From Methylocapsa palsarum (GTDB lineage: Bacteria > Pseudomonadota > Alphaproteobacteria > Rhizobiales > Beijerinckiaceae): a stretch of DNA of 64,000 nt. Location: the NCBI RefSeq assembly GCF_900114285.1, contig NZ_FOSN01000011.1:87191-151190 (forward strand). Direction: 5' to 3'. The translations under genes were made by a program, and so were the position numbers. This document shows, in pieces, positions 33,195 to 43,528 of the stretch; within the stretch, counting starts at the first letter, position 1; the number at the start of each line of letters is the position of its first letter. Below the pieces are notes generated by a model, which worked only from the letters and a program-made list of their open reading frames with translations, did no database searches and had not been told where the DNA came from.

Positions 33195-34686
33195 CACCTG
33201 ATTCTTTGATTGCGGTGCGAAATGTCGGCACGGAACGGCGAGCAGGCTGCGGACGCCAGCCATTGGTCATGGCGCGAAGTCGATGTCGGGGCGTTCAAGG
33301 ACGCCCGACTCGGTCGGCGGTTTGGCGATCTGCTCCGCCGATTGAGCGAAGGGATGGGCGGCAGCATTCCCTTTGCCTGCCAGGATTGGAGCAACACCAA
33401 AGCCGCCTATCGATTTTTCTCGAACCCAAGGGTGCAGGAAGGCCAAATCCTCAATGGCCATTTTGCGGCTACTCGCGGCCGTTACGACGAAAGCGACGGG
33501 CCCATTTTGATTTTGCAAGACACCACGGAGTTCACCTACCAGCGCCGCGACCCGCATGCGATCGGCTTCACCAAAAGCGTGAACAGCGGTCGTGACCAGG
33601 ATGGGCGGCTTCGTCATCATGCGGTTTGCGGCATCCTAATGCATTCGAGCCTCGCCGTAACCCCGGAGGGGCTGCCGCTCGGATTGGCGGCGGTCAAATT
33701 CTGGAACCGAGAAAAGTTCAAGGGGACCGCGCAGCTCAAGAGGAAAATCAATCCAACGCGCGTCCCCATCGAGAAGAAGGAGAGCGTTCGCTGGCTAGAA
33801 AATCTTCGTCAATCAGTTGATCTGCTCGGCCGCCCCGAGCGGTGCATCCACGTAGAAGACAGAGAAAGCGACATCTACGAACTCTATTGTCTGACCAAGG
33901 ACCTTGGCACGCATTTTGTTGTGCGAACGGTTGTGAACCGCCTTGCTGGCGATGGCGACCATACGGTGTCCGTAGAAATGCAGGCGGCGCCAAGCGCCGG
34001 AGTTCTTCAGATCGAGGTTCGCGGTGATCAGGACGAGATAAGCCACGCCTCCCTGGATGTCCGATTCAAGCGGGTTATTGTTTTGCCGCCTATCGGAAAG
34101 CAGAAGCGTTACCCTTCGCTCGAGCTGAGCGTAATCCACGCAACCGAAATCAACGCGCCGTCGGGGCGCAAGCCAATAGTCTGGAAGCTGCTGACCGATT
34201 TCGATGTGCGAAGCTTCGAACAAGCCGTTGAAAAGATCCGATGGTACGCTACGCGTTGGAAGATTGAGGTCTTCCACAAAATCTTGAAGTCGGGCTGCCG
34301 CGCCGAAGACGCCAAGTTGCGGGCGGCGGATCGGTTGGCGAATTTGGTCGCCGTGTTCTGCATCGTAAGCTGGCGAGTGATGTGGTTGACCATGATGGCT
34401 CGCGCGGCCCCGGACGCTCCACCAACAATTGCGCTGACGCCCCCAGAGATCAAAATACTTAACCAGCTCGTCAGCAATTCCGGAAACCGAGGCGCAAAAC
34501 AGAACACTCTTCAATTTTATCTGACGATGCTTGCCCGCCTCGGGGGTTACCTGGCGAGGGCGTCCGACCCTCCACCCGGAAACACTGTCGTCTGGCGAGG
34601 CTTACGCCGGCTAGCCGACATTCACCTCGGCGCAGAAATGAACAGCAGGCCGAGATGTGGGTAATCGCAAGATTAGTGAATCGGGT
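33195..34686 (+). mobile_element. IS4-family insertion sequence
   Basis: The element is about 1.49 kb. Its ends carry imperfect inverted repeats: CTGATTCTTTGATTGCG on the left, and CCGATTCACTAATCTTGCG when the right end is read inward. The left ~300 bp recur almost unchanged at 46985-47287, which confirms the left boundary. Exact target duplications could not be fixed. Confidence 0.8.
33222..34664 (+). CDS. IS4-family transposase (Tn5/IS50-like)
   Basis: This 480-residue DDE transposase starts at ATG 33222; a TTG at 33210 is an alternative. The opening (WREVDVGAFKDARLGRRFGD) and IPFACQDWSNTKAAYRFFSN are typical of Tn5-like transposases. Catalytic residues: Asp in ILQDTTEFTY (~108), Asp in HVEDRESDIYE (~205), and Glu in the YREK-type motif YATRWKIEVFHKILK (~345). 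The frame is intact, so this copy may still move. Confidence 0.93.
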   Translation: MSARNGEQAADASHWSWREVDVGAFKDARLGRRFGDLLRRLSEGMGGSIPFACQDWSNTKAAYRFFSNPRVQEGQILNGHFAATRGRYDESDGPILILQDTTEFTYQRRDPHAIGFTKSVNSGRDQDGRLRHHAVCGILMHSSLAVTPEGLPLGLAAVKFWNREKFKGTAQLKRKINPTRVPIEKKESVRWLENLRQSVDLLGRPERCIHVEDRESDIYELYCLTKDLGTHFVVRTVVNRLAGDGDHTVSVEMQAAPSAGVLQIEVRGDQDEISHASLDVRFKRVIVLPPIGKQKRYPSLELSVIHATEINAPSGRKPIVWKLLTDFDVRSFEQAVEKIRWYATRWKIEVFHKILKSGCRAEDAKLRAADRLANLVAVFCIVSWRVMWLTMMARAAPDAPPTIALTPPEIKILNQLVSNSGNRGAKQNTLQFYLTMLARLGGYLARASDPPPGNTVVWRGLRRLADIHLGAEMNSRPRCG

Positions 34687-34744
34687 ACCGAATTTATGGG
34701 AAATGTTTCTTGTCGGCGATTGTGCGCTTTGGGCCGCGGCGATC

Positions 34745-35098
34745 CTACCCGCCCATCTGCTTGAGCGGCATGATTTCGATCGACGCCTGCGGGATCTGGA
34801 AGTGCGGGTGGTTTTCGAACGCCTTGGCCGCCGCGTCGTGCGAGTCCGCCTGGACGATGGAGGCGATGATGATGTCGTTCCTGGCGTCGGCGACGCCTCC
34901 GGATGTGACGCGCTTGGTCTTGCCCGCCGCCTCCGTGCTGAGGATCATCGAGGAATGCTCGTTCATCCAGCGATCCCATTCGCCTTTGAGCTTCTCTTCG
35001 CCGGCTTTCTTTTCCGCCGGATCGGTCTGCGCCCAGCCGTCCATGACGGCTGCCGGGATGAGAAACAGGACAAGAAATTTCTGCTGATCGCTGGCCAT
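34745..35098 (-). CDS. YciI-like small protein
   Basis: This 117-residue protein has the ferredoxin-like alpha/beta pattern of the YCII/DGPF superfamily: KFLVLFLIPAAVMDGWAQ, WMNEHSSMILSTEAAGKTKR, and a C-terminal FENHPHFQIPQASIEIMPL strand with the characteristic HPHF. Function in this family is mostly unknown; some are dehydratase-like or sigma-factor-associated. The start is ATG 35098, with AAAAGGAG upstream. It is intact and stands alone between the IS4 element and a broken topoisomerase gene. Confidence 0.8.
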   Translation of the reverse strand: MASDQQKFLVLFLIPAAVMDGWAQTDPAEKKAGEEKLKGEWDRWMNEHSSMILSTEAAGKTKRVTSGGVADARNDIIIASIVQADSHDAAAKAFENHPHFQIPQASIEIMPLKQMGG

Positions 35099-35449
35099 GT
35101 GGACTCCTTTTGGTTAATTTGTTCGCGCCCATGGTGACGTCTCGAGTGACTTGAACGCTTTAATGGCTGGATTGGCCGATTTCCCGCAGAATTTAAACGG
35201 ACCGGGCATTGGCCGCCATGCCATGCTCAGCTGATGCCTCCTCCAAAAGCCGGATGCGCTGGATATGATGATAGCAATTGACTTCGAAAGCTGCCGATGG
35301 ACCCGCAGCGCCTGCGTCAAAATTTCGTAAGGACGTCCTGGATTAGACTTGGTTCAATTCAAAGGACAGCATCAAAAGTCCCCGCCAAAAGGACGACGCG
35401 CTCAGACGCACACATGAATTTTCGGCCGACAGGCAGAAGCAATGGCTTT
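35099..35449. other. Intergenic region, no gene seen
   Basis: 350 bp lie upstream of the YciI-like gene and downstream of topB. It must hold the YciI-like promoter. No hairpin or known motif was noted. Confidence 0.4.
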
Positions 35450-37488
35450 CTACCGCGCTTTCTCGTCGAGAAACCGGCGGCACGCCTTGAAATCGCGGTC
35501 ATAGCCCGCAGGCAGAGGAACGTTTTTGTCACGCGCTAGGCTTTGCGCGTAGGCGACCATTTTGGCGGTCGGCGCCGCCGCGCCCGCCGTAACCTCCATA
35601 TCGAAAACGGGGTTGGAAGACGTCTTGGGCTTCCTCGTCGGCGCCGGTTCAGCCTTCGTCGCGCGACGGCGCCGGACCGGCTTAGCCTCCTTCATTGCGG
35701 CGGGTCGGGCGCCTTGTCCGCCAGGCCGTCGACGGTCCGGTCGAAGCGCCGGCGCGGGAAGCGTCAAATCGAGCATTCCGCTCGATGGTCCGAGCAAAGC
35801 CTCGATCAACTCGACGGCCGCTTCTGCGATGCCGTCGATCACTGCGCGAAAGTCGGCTTTCCCGGTGACGACCTCGTCCAGCCGCATTTCCCATAAAGCC
35901 GTCGTCCCGGGATCGACAAGCGCTGGCGCCGCGCCGCGCAAAAGCTCGAAGAGCTGAAGTCCCGCTGGGGTCGGCAGCACCAGCTTGCCGTCCGCGGCCA
36001 ACAAGTTCTGACGCTTCAAGCCCTTGATGATTTCAGCCCGGGTCGCGGGAGTGCCGATGCCCTTGGCCTCCTTGAGCCGTTCGCGAAGGGCTGGATCTTC
36101 GACGAAGCGCCAGGCGTTTTGCATGGCGTCCACCAGCGTGCCCTCATTGTAGCGGGACGGCGGCTGGGTTCTTTTCGCTTCGACCCTGGCGTCGGACAGG
36201 ACGGCGGTCTCGCCGTCGCCAAGCGATGGCAACGTTTGCTCGTCCTCAGCCTCACTGTCCGGATCAACCGCCTGATAAACGGCCTTCCAGCCGAGCCGCA
36301 AGGGAATGCGCCCGACAGCCCGGAATTCCGCCGGGCCGCTCTCGGGAACCGGAACCGATAGAGTGACGACGGTCTGCCGATATTCGTAATCCGGCATCAC
36401 GGCCGCCAAATAGGAGCGGCAGATGAGCGCGAACAGCCGCTTCTCGTCCTCGCTTAGGCGCGTCAGAGGGGTTTGGAGATCCTCCAGAACAACGACATTG
36501 GGAACGACGGCATGATGTGACACGCCCTCGAGAGCCTTGTCGCAGAAATGGCCGGACTTGCCGCGGCGGATCACCGGCGGGGCGATTTCGAGGTGAGCGA
36601 AACCGCGCAGCCCAGTCAACGCGGCGACAATCGCCGGCGCGTCGATGATCTGATTTTCGGTCAGGGAGCGAGCTTCCGCGCGCGGATAGGTGATCAGCTT
36701 CTTGCCCTCGCCGTCATAGAGCTCCTGCGCCACGGAAAGCGTCTTGTCGGCCGTCCAGCCCCAGCGCTGGCCGCAGGTCTTCTGCAAGGACGGAAGATCG
36801 AACAGGCGCGGCGGCGCCTGCCGCTTTTCGTCGACCGCAACCGATAGCGGCCCCTGATGTCCGGCCGCGGCCTTTGCGATCGCTTCGGCGCGAAGGCGCT
36901 CCTTGAACCTCGTTTTGGCGGGAGAGGCGCAGCGCATCAGGAAGCTGCCGCCCGCGACAGTCGCGGCAGCGAGAACCTCAAAATAATCCTCGGGCCGGAA
37001 GTTGCGGATTTCCAGCTCGCGCAGGCAGACAATGGACAGCATCGGCGTTTTGACCCGGCCAACGCCGATCACGCCGCGAACCCCAGGCGCGAGCAAAGTT
37101 TTCGTCGCGGTCCGGGTGAGCGAAAGATTGAAGATCTGGTCAGCCTGCTGGCGCGCCACCGCCGCCTCATAAAGCGGACGCATCTCCGCGTTTCGCTTCA
37201 GCTGGGCGAAGGCTTGCTGCAGCGTCTTTGGATCTTGCGCCGTGAACAGAGCCCGCTGCACCCGGCCGCGATACCCGACATGGTCGAGGATTTCCTGCCC
37301 GATCATCTGGCCTTCCCGATCGCAATCGGTCGCCAGGACCAGGTCTTCCAGGCGCTATTGACCTCCTCGGGCTCGGCGAGACGCAGGAGATGCCCTTCGG
37401 CGGGAAGGATTTGGCCATACCGCGCGCCAAGCGCCGCGCGGAGATCCCGCGCTTGGCTGGCCTTTTCCGTAATGATCAAAGTCGCCAT
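35450..37488 (-). pseudogene. topB: DNA topoisomerase III gene with internal deletion and frameshift
   Basis: The gene starts well (MATLIITEKASQARDLRAAL, a Toprim opening, 37488) but after EPEEVNSAW the frame breaks. The acidic Toprim motif TDCDREGQMIGQEIL is present only in another frame. Compared with relatives, about 35 codons between these points are missing. The remaining frame (ATG 37306 to 35450, 618 residues) keeps the active-site Tyr (KLITYPRAEARSL, ~235 of that frame) and all downstream domains, ending in a basic Arg/Lys/Pro tail. The 61-codon first frame stops with TGA overlapping ATG 37306. A topoisomerase without a complete Toprim domain should not be able to cleave DNA. Confidence 0.9.
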
Positions 37489-37780
37489 GGCTCACGCCGA
37501 ATCGGATGCCTGTTTCAGCCTAGCCGATCGCCGAGAACGAAGAAAGAACAAATTGGCGCAGTACAGGCAAGCTTGGGATCGAAAAGCAACCTCCAGGCGT
37601 GAACCTGAAGCGATTTTAACGACGACATTGGGCGTGAGGTCTTGGACGAGAAACGCGCGATCGTGGATCGGTGACACGGTTCCCTCGGACATTTGGGCTG
37701 AGAGCCTGACCCAAAAGATTGTTGCGCTCGCGCTGGTTGCATGACTCTCGGGATTCCGAAGCATCGGAGCGTGATTCGGA

Positions 37781-38048
37781 ATGTGGACAAAGGAGCATCG
37801 AAAGACTTGCGAGCGTGTTGGCGGGCGTTATCCGAGCTACATGACGGATGGCGAATGGGCGCGTTTGGAGCCGTTGATTCCAGCGGCCAAGCCCGGCGGG
37901 CGGCCGCGCAAGACCATCATGCGGGAGGCAGTGGACGCCATTCTTTACCTCTGCGCACGGGCTGCCCGCGGCGTTATCTTTCTCGCGACGGATTTCCCGC
38001 CGCGCTCTACCGTCTACAACATATTCCGCAAATTCCAGAGGGACGGCG
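37781..38048 (+). pseudogene. IS5-family transposase, N-terminal fragment
   Basis: About 90 codons from ATG 37781 match the N-terminus of IS5-type transposases (YPSYMTDGEWARLEPLIPAA, then GRPRKTIMREAVDAILYL and STVYNIFRKFQRDGV). It breaks off at ~38048 where unrelated sequence (a GGDEF remnant) begins. A perfect inverted repeat ATTCCGAA...TTCGGAAT lies just upstream (37753-37782). The catalytic part is absent. Confidence 0.8.
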
Positions 38049-38069
38049 TTTGCCGACAACCTGATCGGA

Positions 38070-38330
38070 TAGTCTCGGCCGCATGGCCGGCGAGGATTTT
38101 GCGGTCTGTGCGACACTGCGCCATGCAACGGCGCTTGCGCAGCGGCTGCACCACGCCGTGGCGGCGGAGCCCTTCCAGACGCCGTCGGGGCCGTTGCTTG
38201 TAACCGTCAGCATCGGCGGCGCGGTGACCTGCCACTGAAGTGTCATCCAGCGACGCTTAGAGGGAGGCGACAACATGCAAACTCTGCTGGAGCGGGCACA
38301 TGCATCGACGTCCTCGCCAAGCAGTTGACA
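38070..38330 (+). pseudogene. GGDEF (diguanylate cyclase) C-terminal remnant
   Basis: A rightward frame from ~38082 reads GEDFAVCATLRHATALAQRL and TPSGPLLVTVSIGGAVT, the second half of a GGDEF domain (the E-E-F motif degraded to E-D-F). A stop codon follows and then MQTLLERAHAS, the usual end of the domain. The front of the gene is missing, replaced by the IS5 fragment. Intact homologues make cyclic di-GMP; this one is dead. Confidence 0.7.
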
Positions 38331-38486
38331 ACCTCCTAGAAACCAAACCCTCGACACCGCGCCGTTGATTTTGAAAGTTTGATGAAACTTTGAAAGGTCA
38401 GGCCAGTGCTCGGACATACTGTCCTGTTCGGCTCTACGACAAGGGCGGAGAAATTGCCCCGCAAGAAATATCAAGACGCAAACCGA

Positions 38487-38640
38487 TCTAGAGGAACCTG
38501 GTGGCGCCAGAGATCGAGGCTGCCGTCGTTGCGCTCGCCATCGATCAGCCCGCCTGGGGTCAGGTTCGCATCTCGAACGAGCTTTTGGAGATTACGGATT
38601 CCGCTCGATCTGGAACCGGCACGATCTCACCACTTATGAA
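38487..38640 (+). pseudogene. IS481/IS3-type transposase fragment
   Basis: APEIEAAVVALAIDQPAWGQ and VRISNELLEI match the helix-turn-helix region of IS481-like integrases, and FRSIWNRHDLTT from a shifted frame continues the same domain after a small deletion. Only ~50 codons remain. Confidence 0.6.
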
Positions 38641-38682
38641 GCTGGCCAGCCCGCGCAGGGCGATCCATTTTCAATGTTAGGG

Positions 38683-38785
38683 ATCCGTTTACAAATAAGA
38701 TTCCGCCGAAGCGTTATCGGTGATTTAAGGTTGCTTTCTTAAGCAGGCGGGCAGGCTTGATCCGGGGAAATATGAACGAAACCAG
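38683..38785 (+). mobile_element. Left-end remnant of an IS5-like element
   Basis: GGATCCGTTTACAAATAAG and the following ~85 bp resemble the left end of the intact IS5-type element at 48992 (GGTCCCGTTGACAAATAGG), including the GCTTTCTTAAGCAGGCGGG leader. It breaks off after the transposase start. Confidence 0.65.
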
Positions 38786-38966
38786 CGCTCTGCAGCGCGC
38801 TAGCCTAGCTGATAAATTTATGCGTGCTGCAATGCGGCAACAATGTGGCGGCGGTCTACGAATGTCAACTGTTATTAGTGGGCCAGAGATTGAGCGCGAC
38901 GAAATCGACCTGCGCTCTAGGGGGCGGTCACTCCACATTGCATCATAGCTTTGATTAAATCGCACT

Positions 38967-39335
38967 TCATATAAGGTTTTGACGCAAAACGAATTTATCA
39001 AACGCAGGCCGACATTGCTCGATATCGTAGCCCGTTGTTATAACAAAAAGTATTCTTCCTTCGTATAAACGCTCGATGAGAGAATTGGCGATGCCGTTCG
39101 CAAGGCGGAGATCAACAACTGCGGCGTCATATTTGGTCTTGTCGAGTGCGCGTTTTGCAGACGTTGAGGAATTAGCAATTTCGACATGGGCCGCGCCCGC
39201 GTCCAACAGGCAGTTTTCGATGTTCGTCGCGATAAACACTTCCTCCTCAACAAGGAGCACCGATTTACCTTCAAGCACAGCTTTTCCTGAATCGGCGGTA
39301 GCGCGATTTTCGACGATTCGAGGGATGAGATGCAT
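38967..39335 (-). CDS. Single-domain response regulator (receiver only)
   Basis: This 122-residue CheY-like protein has SVLLVEEEVFIATNIENCLL (acidic pair E-E-E in place of the usual D-D), the phospho-acceptor Asp in YDAAVVDLRLANG (~74), and a weak end without the usual KPF lysine motif (FDKFVLRQNLI). It resembles receivers that end two-component relays without a DNA-binding domain. The start is ATG 39335. The Lys may be represented by DKF. It is intact, unlike the related gene at 40360. Confidence 0.82.
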   Translation of the reverse strand: MHLIPRIVENRATADSGKAVLEGKSVLLVEEEVFIATNIENCLLDAGAAHVEIANSSTSAKRALDKTKYDAAVVDLRLANGIANSLIERLYEGRILFVITTGYDIEQCRPAFDKFVLRQNLI

Positions 39336-39456
39336 AGTGCGCCCTGATTTGTTTTCATCAACATCAGCGCACTAAAACTACCTGAACCCGTTCAGCTGCC
39401 TGTTCGGTCTCCGACATAAGTGGCAAATAATTGAAATGCTCAAGGCAGAGTCGCGT

Positions 39457-40180
39457 TCAGCCGTTCGCGATGCCGTAGCACTCGCACGCGAGGGCCTCGA
39501 GCCCCTTGCGGTCAAGCACAACGATGCGGCCCTCGCCGATTTTGAATAACCCCGGCCTGTTCAAGCTGCTTGGCGACCAAGGTCACCGTCGTGCGCCGGA
39601 CGCCCAGCATTTGCGACAGAAATTCCTGGGTTAGCGGCAGGACATCGCTATCAATCCGATCGCGGGTTTGCAGCAGCCATCGCGCTAAGCGGGCCTCCAC
39701 GGCGTGAAGAGCGTTGCAGGCCGCCGTCTGCTGCACCTGCGCGAGGAGCGCTTCGCTGTACCTTGCCGTCAAGTTTCTGATGCCCTCGCTTTACTGAACC
39801 GCCACCTGGAACGCCGCGCCCTCACTGCGCGATGCCACCAGCGGCGCTTGGACGACCGCCCGCGCAAAACCTTGGCCGACGCCAAACCCGGCCATGGCTC
39901 CAACCACGCCTTCGTTTCCGACCGTCGCGGTCTCGATTCCTTGGCCATCCGACATCACGGCCAGGAGCGAAATCATGCCCTCGTGAGGAAAATAGACGAA
40001 CTCAACGGGCGAGCCGGCCTCTTGCAGGAGTGTCCCAAGTTCAAATGACAGCTCTTTGGAGTGAAGCGCTAAAAGAGATTGATCCGCCGGTGCGAGTGCG
40101 GCGAGCAGGCAGTTCCGTCTGCCCCCACTTGAGCGTTCTAATGACATAGCCCTTTTTCCCTGCCCGACCGGTGGGTCCAA
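39457..40180 (-). pseudogene. Crp/Fnr-family regulator with in-frame stop and frameshift
   Basis: The N-terminal cyclic-nucleotide-binding-type domain (QSLLALHSKELSFELGTLLQ, EFVYFPHEGMISLLAVMSDG) ends at an in-frame TAA (39791-39793). The frame then continues with ALHAVEARLARWLLQTRDRI and the helix-turn-helix EFLSQMLGVRRTTVTLVAKQ. Near 39545 the frame shifts again, after which RIVVLDRKGLEALACECYG completes the family C-terminus, ending at 39457. Two lesions make it inactive unless the stop is read through. Confidence 0.85.
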
Positions 40181-40492
40181 ATAACCGCAGGGATGAAATG
40201 GCTGGCGCGCCGATGAAGCGCCTCCACGGGAATCGCTGAATCGATATAAGCTACGAATAAGGCAGAGTCTGTCGGATATCCGACTTAGCGGGAGAAACTT
40301 TCTTGTTTCTCAGAAGTTACGTCTCACCTATCACCGCCCGAACCGTAAAGTCGGCATTCATGAAGCCTCTTCGCATTCTCATCGTGGAGGATTAAACTTT
40401 GATAGCCCTCGATTTGGAGGACATGATCGCGCTAGTCGTCCCCGCCTCGGTCTTGATCGAGGGCTCGGTTGCCGGGGCCAAGAAGGCTCTAG

Positions 40493-41337
40493 GAAGCGTG
40501 GACTCTTGGGATTCCCAAGAGCGCCTGGTTGTGATTCAAGGCTGTCTTTTGGAAGGCAGTCATGAGTGTTCTCGACCGTCTTATTCTCCGGGATGATCAG
40601 TGGGAGCGGGTGTCGCGCCACATCATCGGTGACGATCGGACGCGCGGATCATCTAGCCGCGACAACCGGATGTTCGTGGAAGCGGTGCTGTGGATCGTGC
40701 GGACGGGCTCGCCCGGGCGCGATCTGCCCGAGGCGTTTGGCGAGTGGAACAGCGTCTTTCGCCGCTTCAGCCGCTGGAGCCACAAGGGCGTCTGGCAGCG
40801 CATCTTCGCGGCGATGTCGGATGATCCCGACTTTGAATATCTGATCGTCGACTCCACCATCGTTCGCGCCCACCAGCATGCGGCGGGGGCTAAAAAAGGG
40901 GGTCTGAAGATCAGGCCATTGGCCGTTCGCGCGGCGGCCTGAGCACCAAAATCCATTTGGCTGTTCGTGGTTTAGGCTGCCCCGTGCGCTTCATCCTGAC
41001 CGCCGGCCAGAAAGCGACGCGCCCCAGGCTGGGCCATTGATCGAAGGCCTGCCCGCCCAGGCGGTCATGGCGGACACCGCCTACGACGCCGACCACTTCC
41101 GTCAGGCGATCGCCGACAAGGGCGCGATCGCCGTCATACCCAACAATCCCTCGCGCGCCCAAAAACACCCGCTGGATAAGCATCTCTACGCCCAGCGCCA
41201 CCTCGTTGAATGCTGCTTCAGCAAACTCAAACAGTTCCGACGCGTCGCCACCAGATACGAAAAGACGGTGCGAAACTATCACGCCGTCATCGCTCACGCC
41301 GCCACAATCCTATGGCTCAGGTAAATGTCCACAGATC
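40493..41337 (+). mobile_element. IS5-family element with CTAG target duplication
   Basis: An 845-bp element flanked by CTAG at 40489-40492 and 41338-41341, the YTAR-type target of IS5. Ends: GGAAGCGTGGACTCTT on the left and, read inward, GATCTGTGGACATTT on the right, sharing GTGGAC. The transposase lies in two frames: 40562-40942 (VLDRLILRDDQWERVSRHII; DSTIVRAHQHAAGAKKG with first Asp) and 41037-41324 (ADTAYDADHFRQAIADKGA with second Asp; CCFSKLKQFRRVATRYEKT with Glu-region). The A6G5 run at 40892-40902 is where such elements may shift -1. A second shift near 41010 (one G missing in GQKGD) probably kills it. Confidence 0.9.
40562..41324 (+). pseudogene. IS5-family transposase (two frames, second lesion)
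   Basis: The first frame runs 40562-40942 to the A6G5 slip site. After a shift, GRSRGGLSTKIHLAVRGLGC and VRFILTAGQK continue, then a further one-base shift leads to LIEGLPAQAVMADTAYDADH through the end ILWLR at 41324. The DDE residues are all encoded, but two shifts are required, only one of which looks programmed. Confidence 0.8.
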
Positions 41338-41952
41338 CTAGATGATCTCGATTTTGCTTTCCTAGATATAGACGTCACCGACGGAAAAACCTACGAAATC
41401 GCGCGCCTTCTTGAACGCAAGCATGTGCCGTTTACGTTTTTATCCGGCTCCCGCCAGTCTGATCTCCCCTTTGAACTTCACAGCGCTCCTTTATTCCGAA
41501 GCCGTTTTTTCCGGCTCAGATCAAGCGGGCGTTGCAGGCGGTAGTAAATCGCGAGCGTTGGCCGAGCGCGCTTTAAGCCAGGAGGCGTTGCGGCCTGTGA
41601 AGCGAGAGCTGGCCCGACGAATTTGGGCAATTGGATAAGTGGAGTTTCTGCCTGATCGCGGCCAAGATGGCCGCAGCGCAGGAGAGACGATGAGCAAACG
41701 ACCCCGCCGGAACCACGCACCGGCCTTCAAGGCGAAGGTGGCCTTGGCCGCGATCAAGGGCGAAAAGACGCTGGCCGAACTGGCCCAGCAATTTGATGTC
41801 CATCCAAGCCAGATCACACAATGGAAGGCGCAGCTGCTCGAAGGGGCGGCCGGCGTATTCGGATCAGAGATTCGCTCCGAATCCCCTGCGCCAACCGTCG
41901 ATTTGAAATCCCTTCACGCCAAGATCGGCGAGCTGACGCTGGAGAATGATTT

Positions 41953-43528
41953 ATATGAGCGATCACCTGTCAAGCAGGATCAGGTCATTTTGTTCTCCAT
42001 CCGTAACGTTTCTTCAGTATCTGGCGTTGGTTTCAAGGTGAGCCGGCGGGCGGAGCTCCGCGCATAGCGGAGCCCGACGGCGCCTCGTCTCGATCGAACG
42101 GTAGCGGGATCGACGAATTTTCGTGCGTACGTGCGCCTGGCGCATCAACTTATATCCTGCAGCTCCGTGACGGCTTGCCACAATCCTGCATACACGACCA
42201 ATGCGTCAAGGTGGCGGGTTCACACTTTTTGCTGGCGCTTATAGCGCCAATCGTATCCACGAACGCGCGCCGCCCGCTCCCCGGACCGCGGCGCGGCCAG
42301 GGAACTCGTTAAATCTATCTTATGCCGCAGCCCTAGCTGAGAGGCCGGCCTTCCCCGGTGCGCCATTCTCGGCGCCTTCCGGAATGAGGCCGATTTCGAC
42401 GTAGCGCCAGAGAGCCACAATCAGCTTCCGCGCAAGTGCGATGAGCATGATCCGCCGGATCCGCGGTGATTGCCCCGCGGCGCGCCCATCATACCATTTG
42501 GCGAGAGCGCTCGCCGGTTGATATTTGCGCCACAGCCACGCGACCTCGATCATGACGCGCCGCGCAAGACTGTTGCCGGCTTTGGAAATGCCCTGGCATC
42601 TCGTGACTGATCCGCTGTCGTAGGCGCTTGGCGTCAAGCCGAGGCAGGACCCCAATTGCCTCCGATTGGCGAAAGATCGTCCGAAAATCTCCCGCGCAAG
42701 GATCGCAGCGCTTGCCGATCCGATGCCGCGCAATTGAAGCAGCATGTTGCGTATGGGCTCGACTGCCGCGTCCTGCGTGTCTGCGGTGTCGCGTTCGGCT
42801 TCGACGGCGCGCAATTGCGTGTCGATGAGATCGAGCCGGACGTATTCGCGTTCGAGTTCGGCCTTTAGTCGATCTGCCAGCGGCTGGCCCTCGCCGGTAC
42901 GGAGGAGTGAAAAATCGATACGCTTCCGGCGAGCTGGCTCGACGCCGCGAATACCCTGCCCAAAGAGAAGCCCCTTGATTCGATTGATATGCGCGGTGCG
43001 CTCCCGGACCAATCGCTGGCGTTCCCTATGCGAACGTCGCCCATCCTCTTCCTCAATGCTCGGCACGTTCACGATGGCGCAGACGTGCCGCTCGCCGCGG
43101 TCAATCGCGATCAAGGCTCTCAGCAGCATCAACACGTCGATCCGGTCCGTCTTGACGCGCCGTGCGCGTCGGTTAACCTGAAGACTGGCGGGATCGAGAA
43201 CACGGCAGTCGATGCCGTCCGCCACCAACGATCGCGCTAACCAAAACCCGTCGTATCCCGCCTCGTAGGAGACGAGCAGACGTTCGCCGTTCGAGGCGGC
43301 GCGCAATCGCATTAGGAGTTAGGCAAACGAGCAGCCCTTGATGCGGTGAAGGCTCGGTTGAACTTTCCCGGGCCGAAGAATGTCGACGACCCAGGTCTTC
43401 TTGCTGAGCTCGATCGCCGCGTAGACCGTCGGCATTGGTTCGCTGTGTATTTTATCGAAAATGGTCGCTCTCCCGGCGAGAAACACGACCGAGTCAAGCG
43501 CATCAACCAGCCGCGCTCATAGCATCTT
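41953..43528 (-). mobile_element. IS110-family element inserted in IS3
   Basis: A ~1.58-kb element lies between the two halves of the IS3 orfA codon run (GAG AAT GAT TT... TTG GGA). Its transposase lies leftward, and about 370 bp of non-coding sequence (41953-42319) separates the transposase end from the left junction. No terminal inverted repeats are obvious, as usual for IS110. Confidence 0.75.
42320..43435 (-). pseudogene. IS110-family transposase with in-frame stop
   Basis: The frame opens at ATG 43435 (MPTVYAAIELSKKTWVVDIL), meets a TAA at 43319-43321, and continues from 43312 for 330 codons (RLLVSYEAGYDGFWLARSLV; DPASLQVNRRARRVKTDRID, the DEDD-type segment; C-terminal GIGSASAAILAREIFGRSFA and GLTPSAYDSGSVTRCQGISK, the IS116/IS110/IS902 domain). 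The single stop, if not read through, removes the first catalytic region. Confidence 0.88.

Larger units (their letters stand above)
40360..41576 (+). pseudogene. Receiver-domain gene split by an IS5 element
   Basis: The 5' part (40360-40492) reads MKPLRILIVED, an in-frame TAA, then TLIALDLEDMIALVV and GSVAGAKKAL. The 3' part (41338-41576) reads DDLDFAFLDIDVTDGKTYEI, ARLLERKHVPFTFLSGSR, and after a frameshift PKPFFPAQIKRALQAVVN. Together they give a complete CheY-like domain with acidic pair, phospho-Asp and KPF. The IS5 element lies between with a CTAG duplication. The gene carries three independent lesions: nonsense, insertion and frameshift. Confidence 0.85.
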
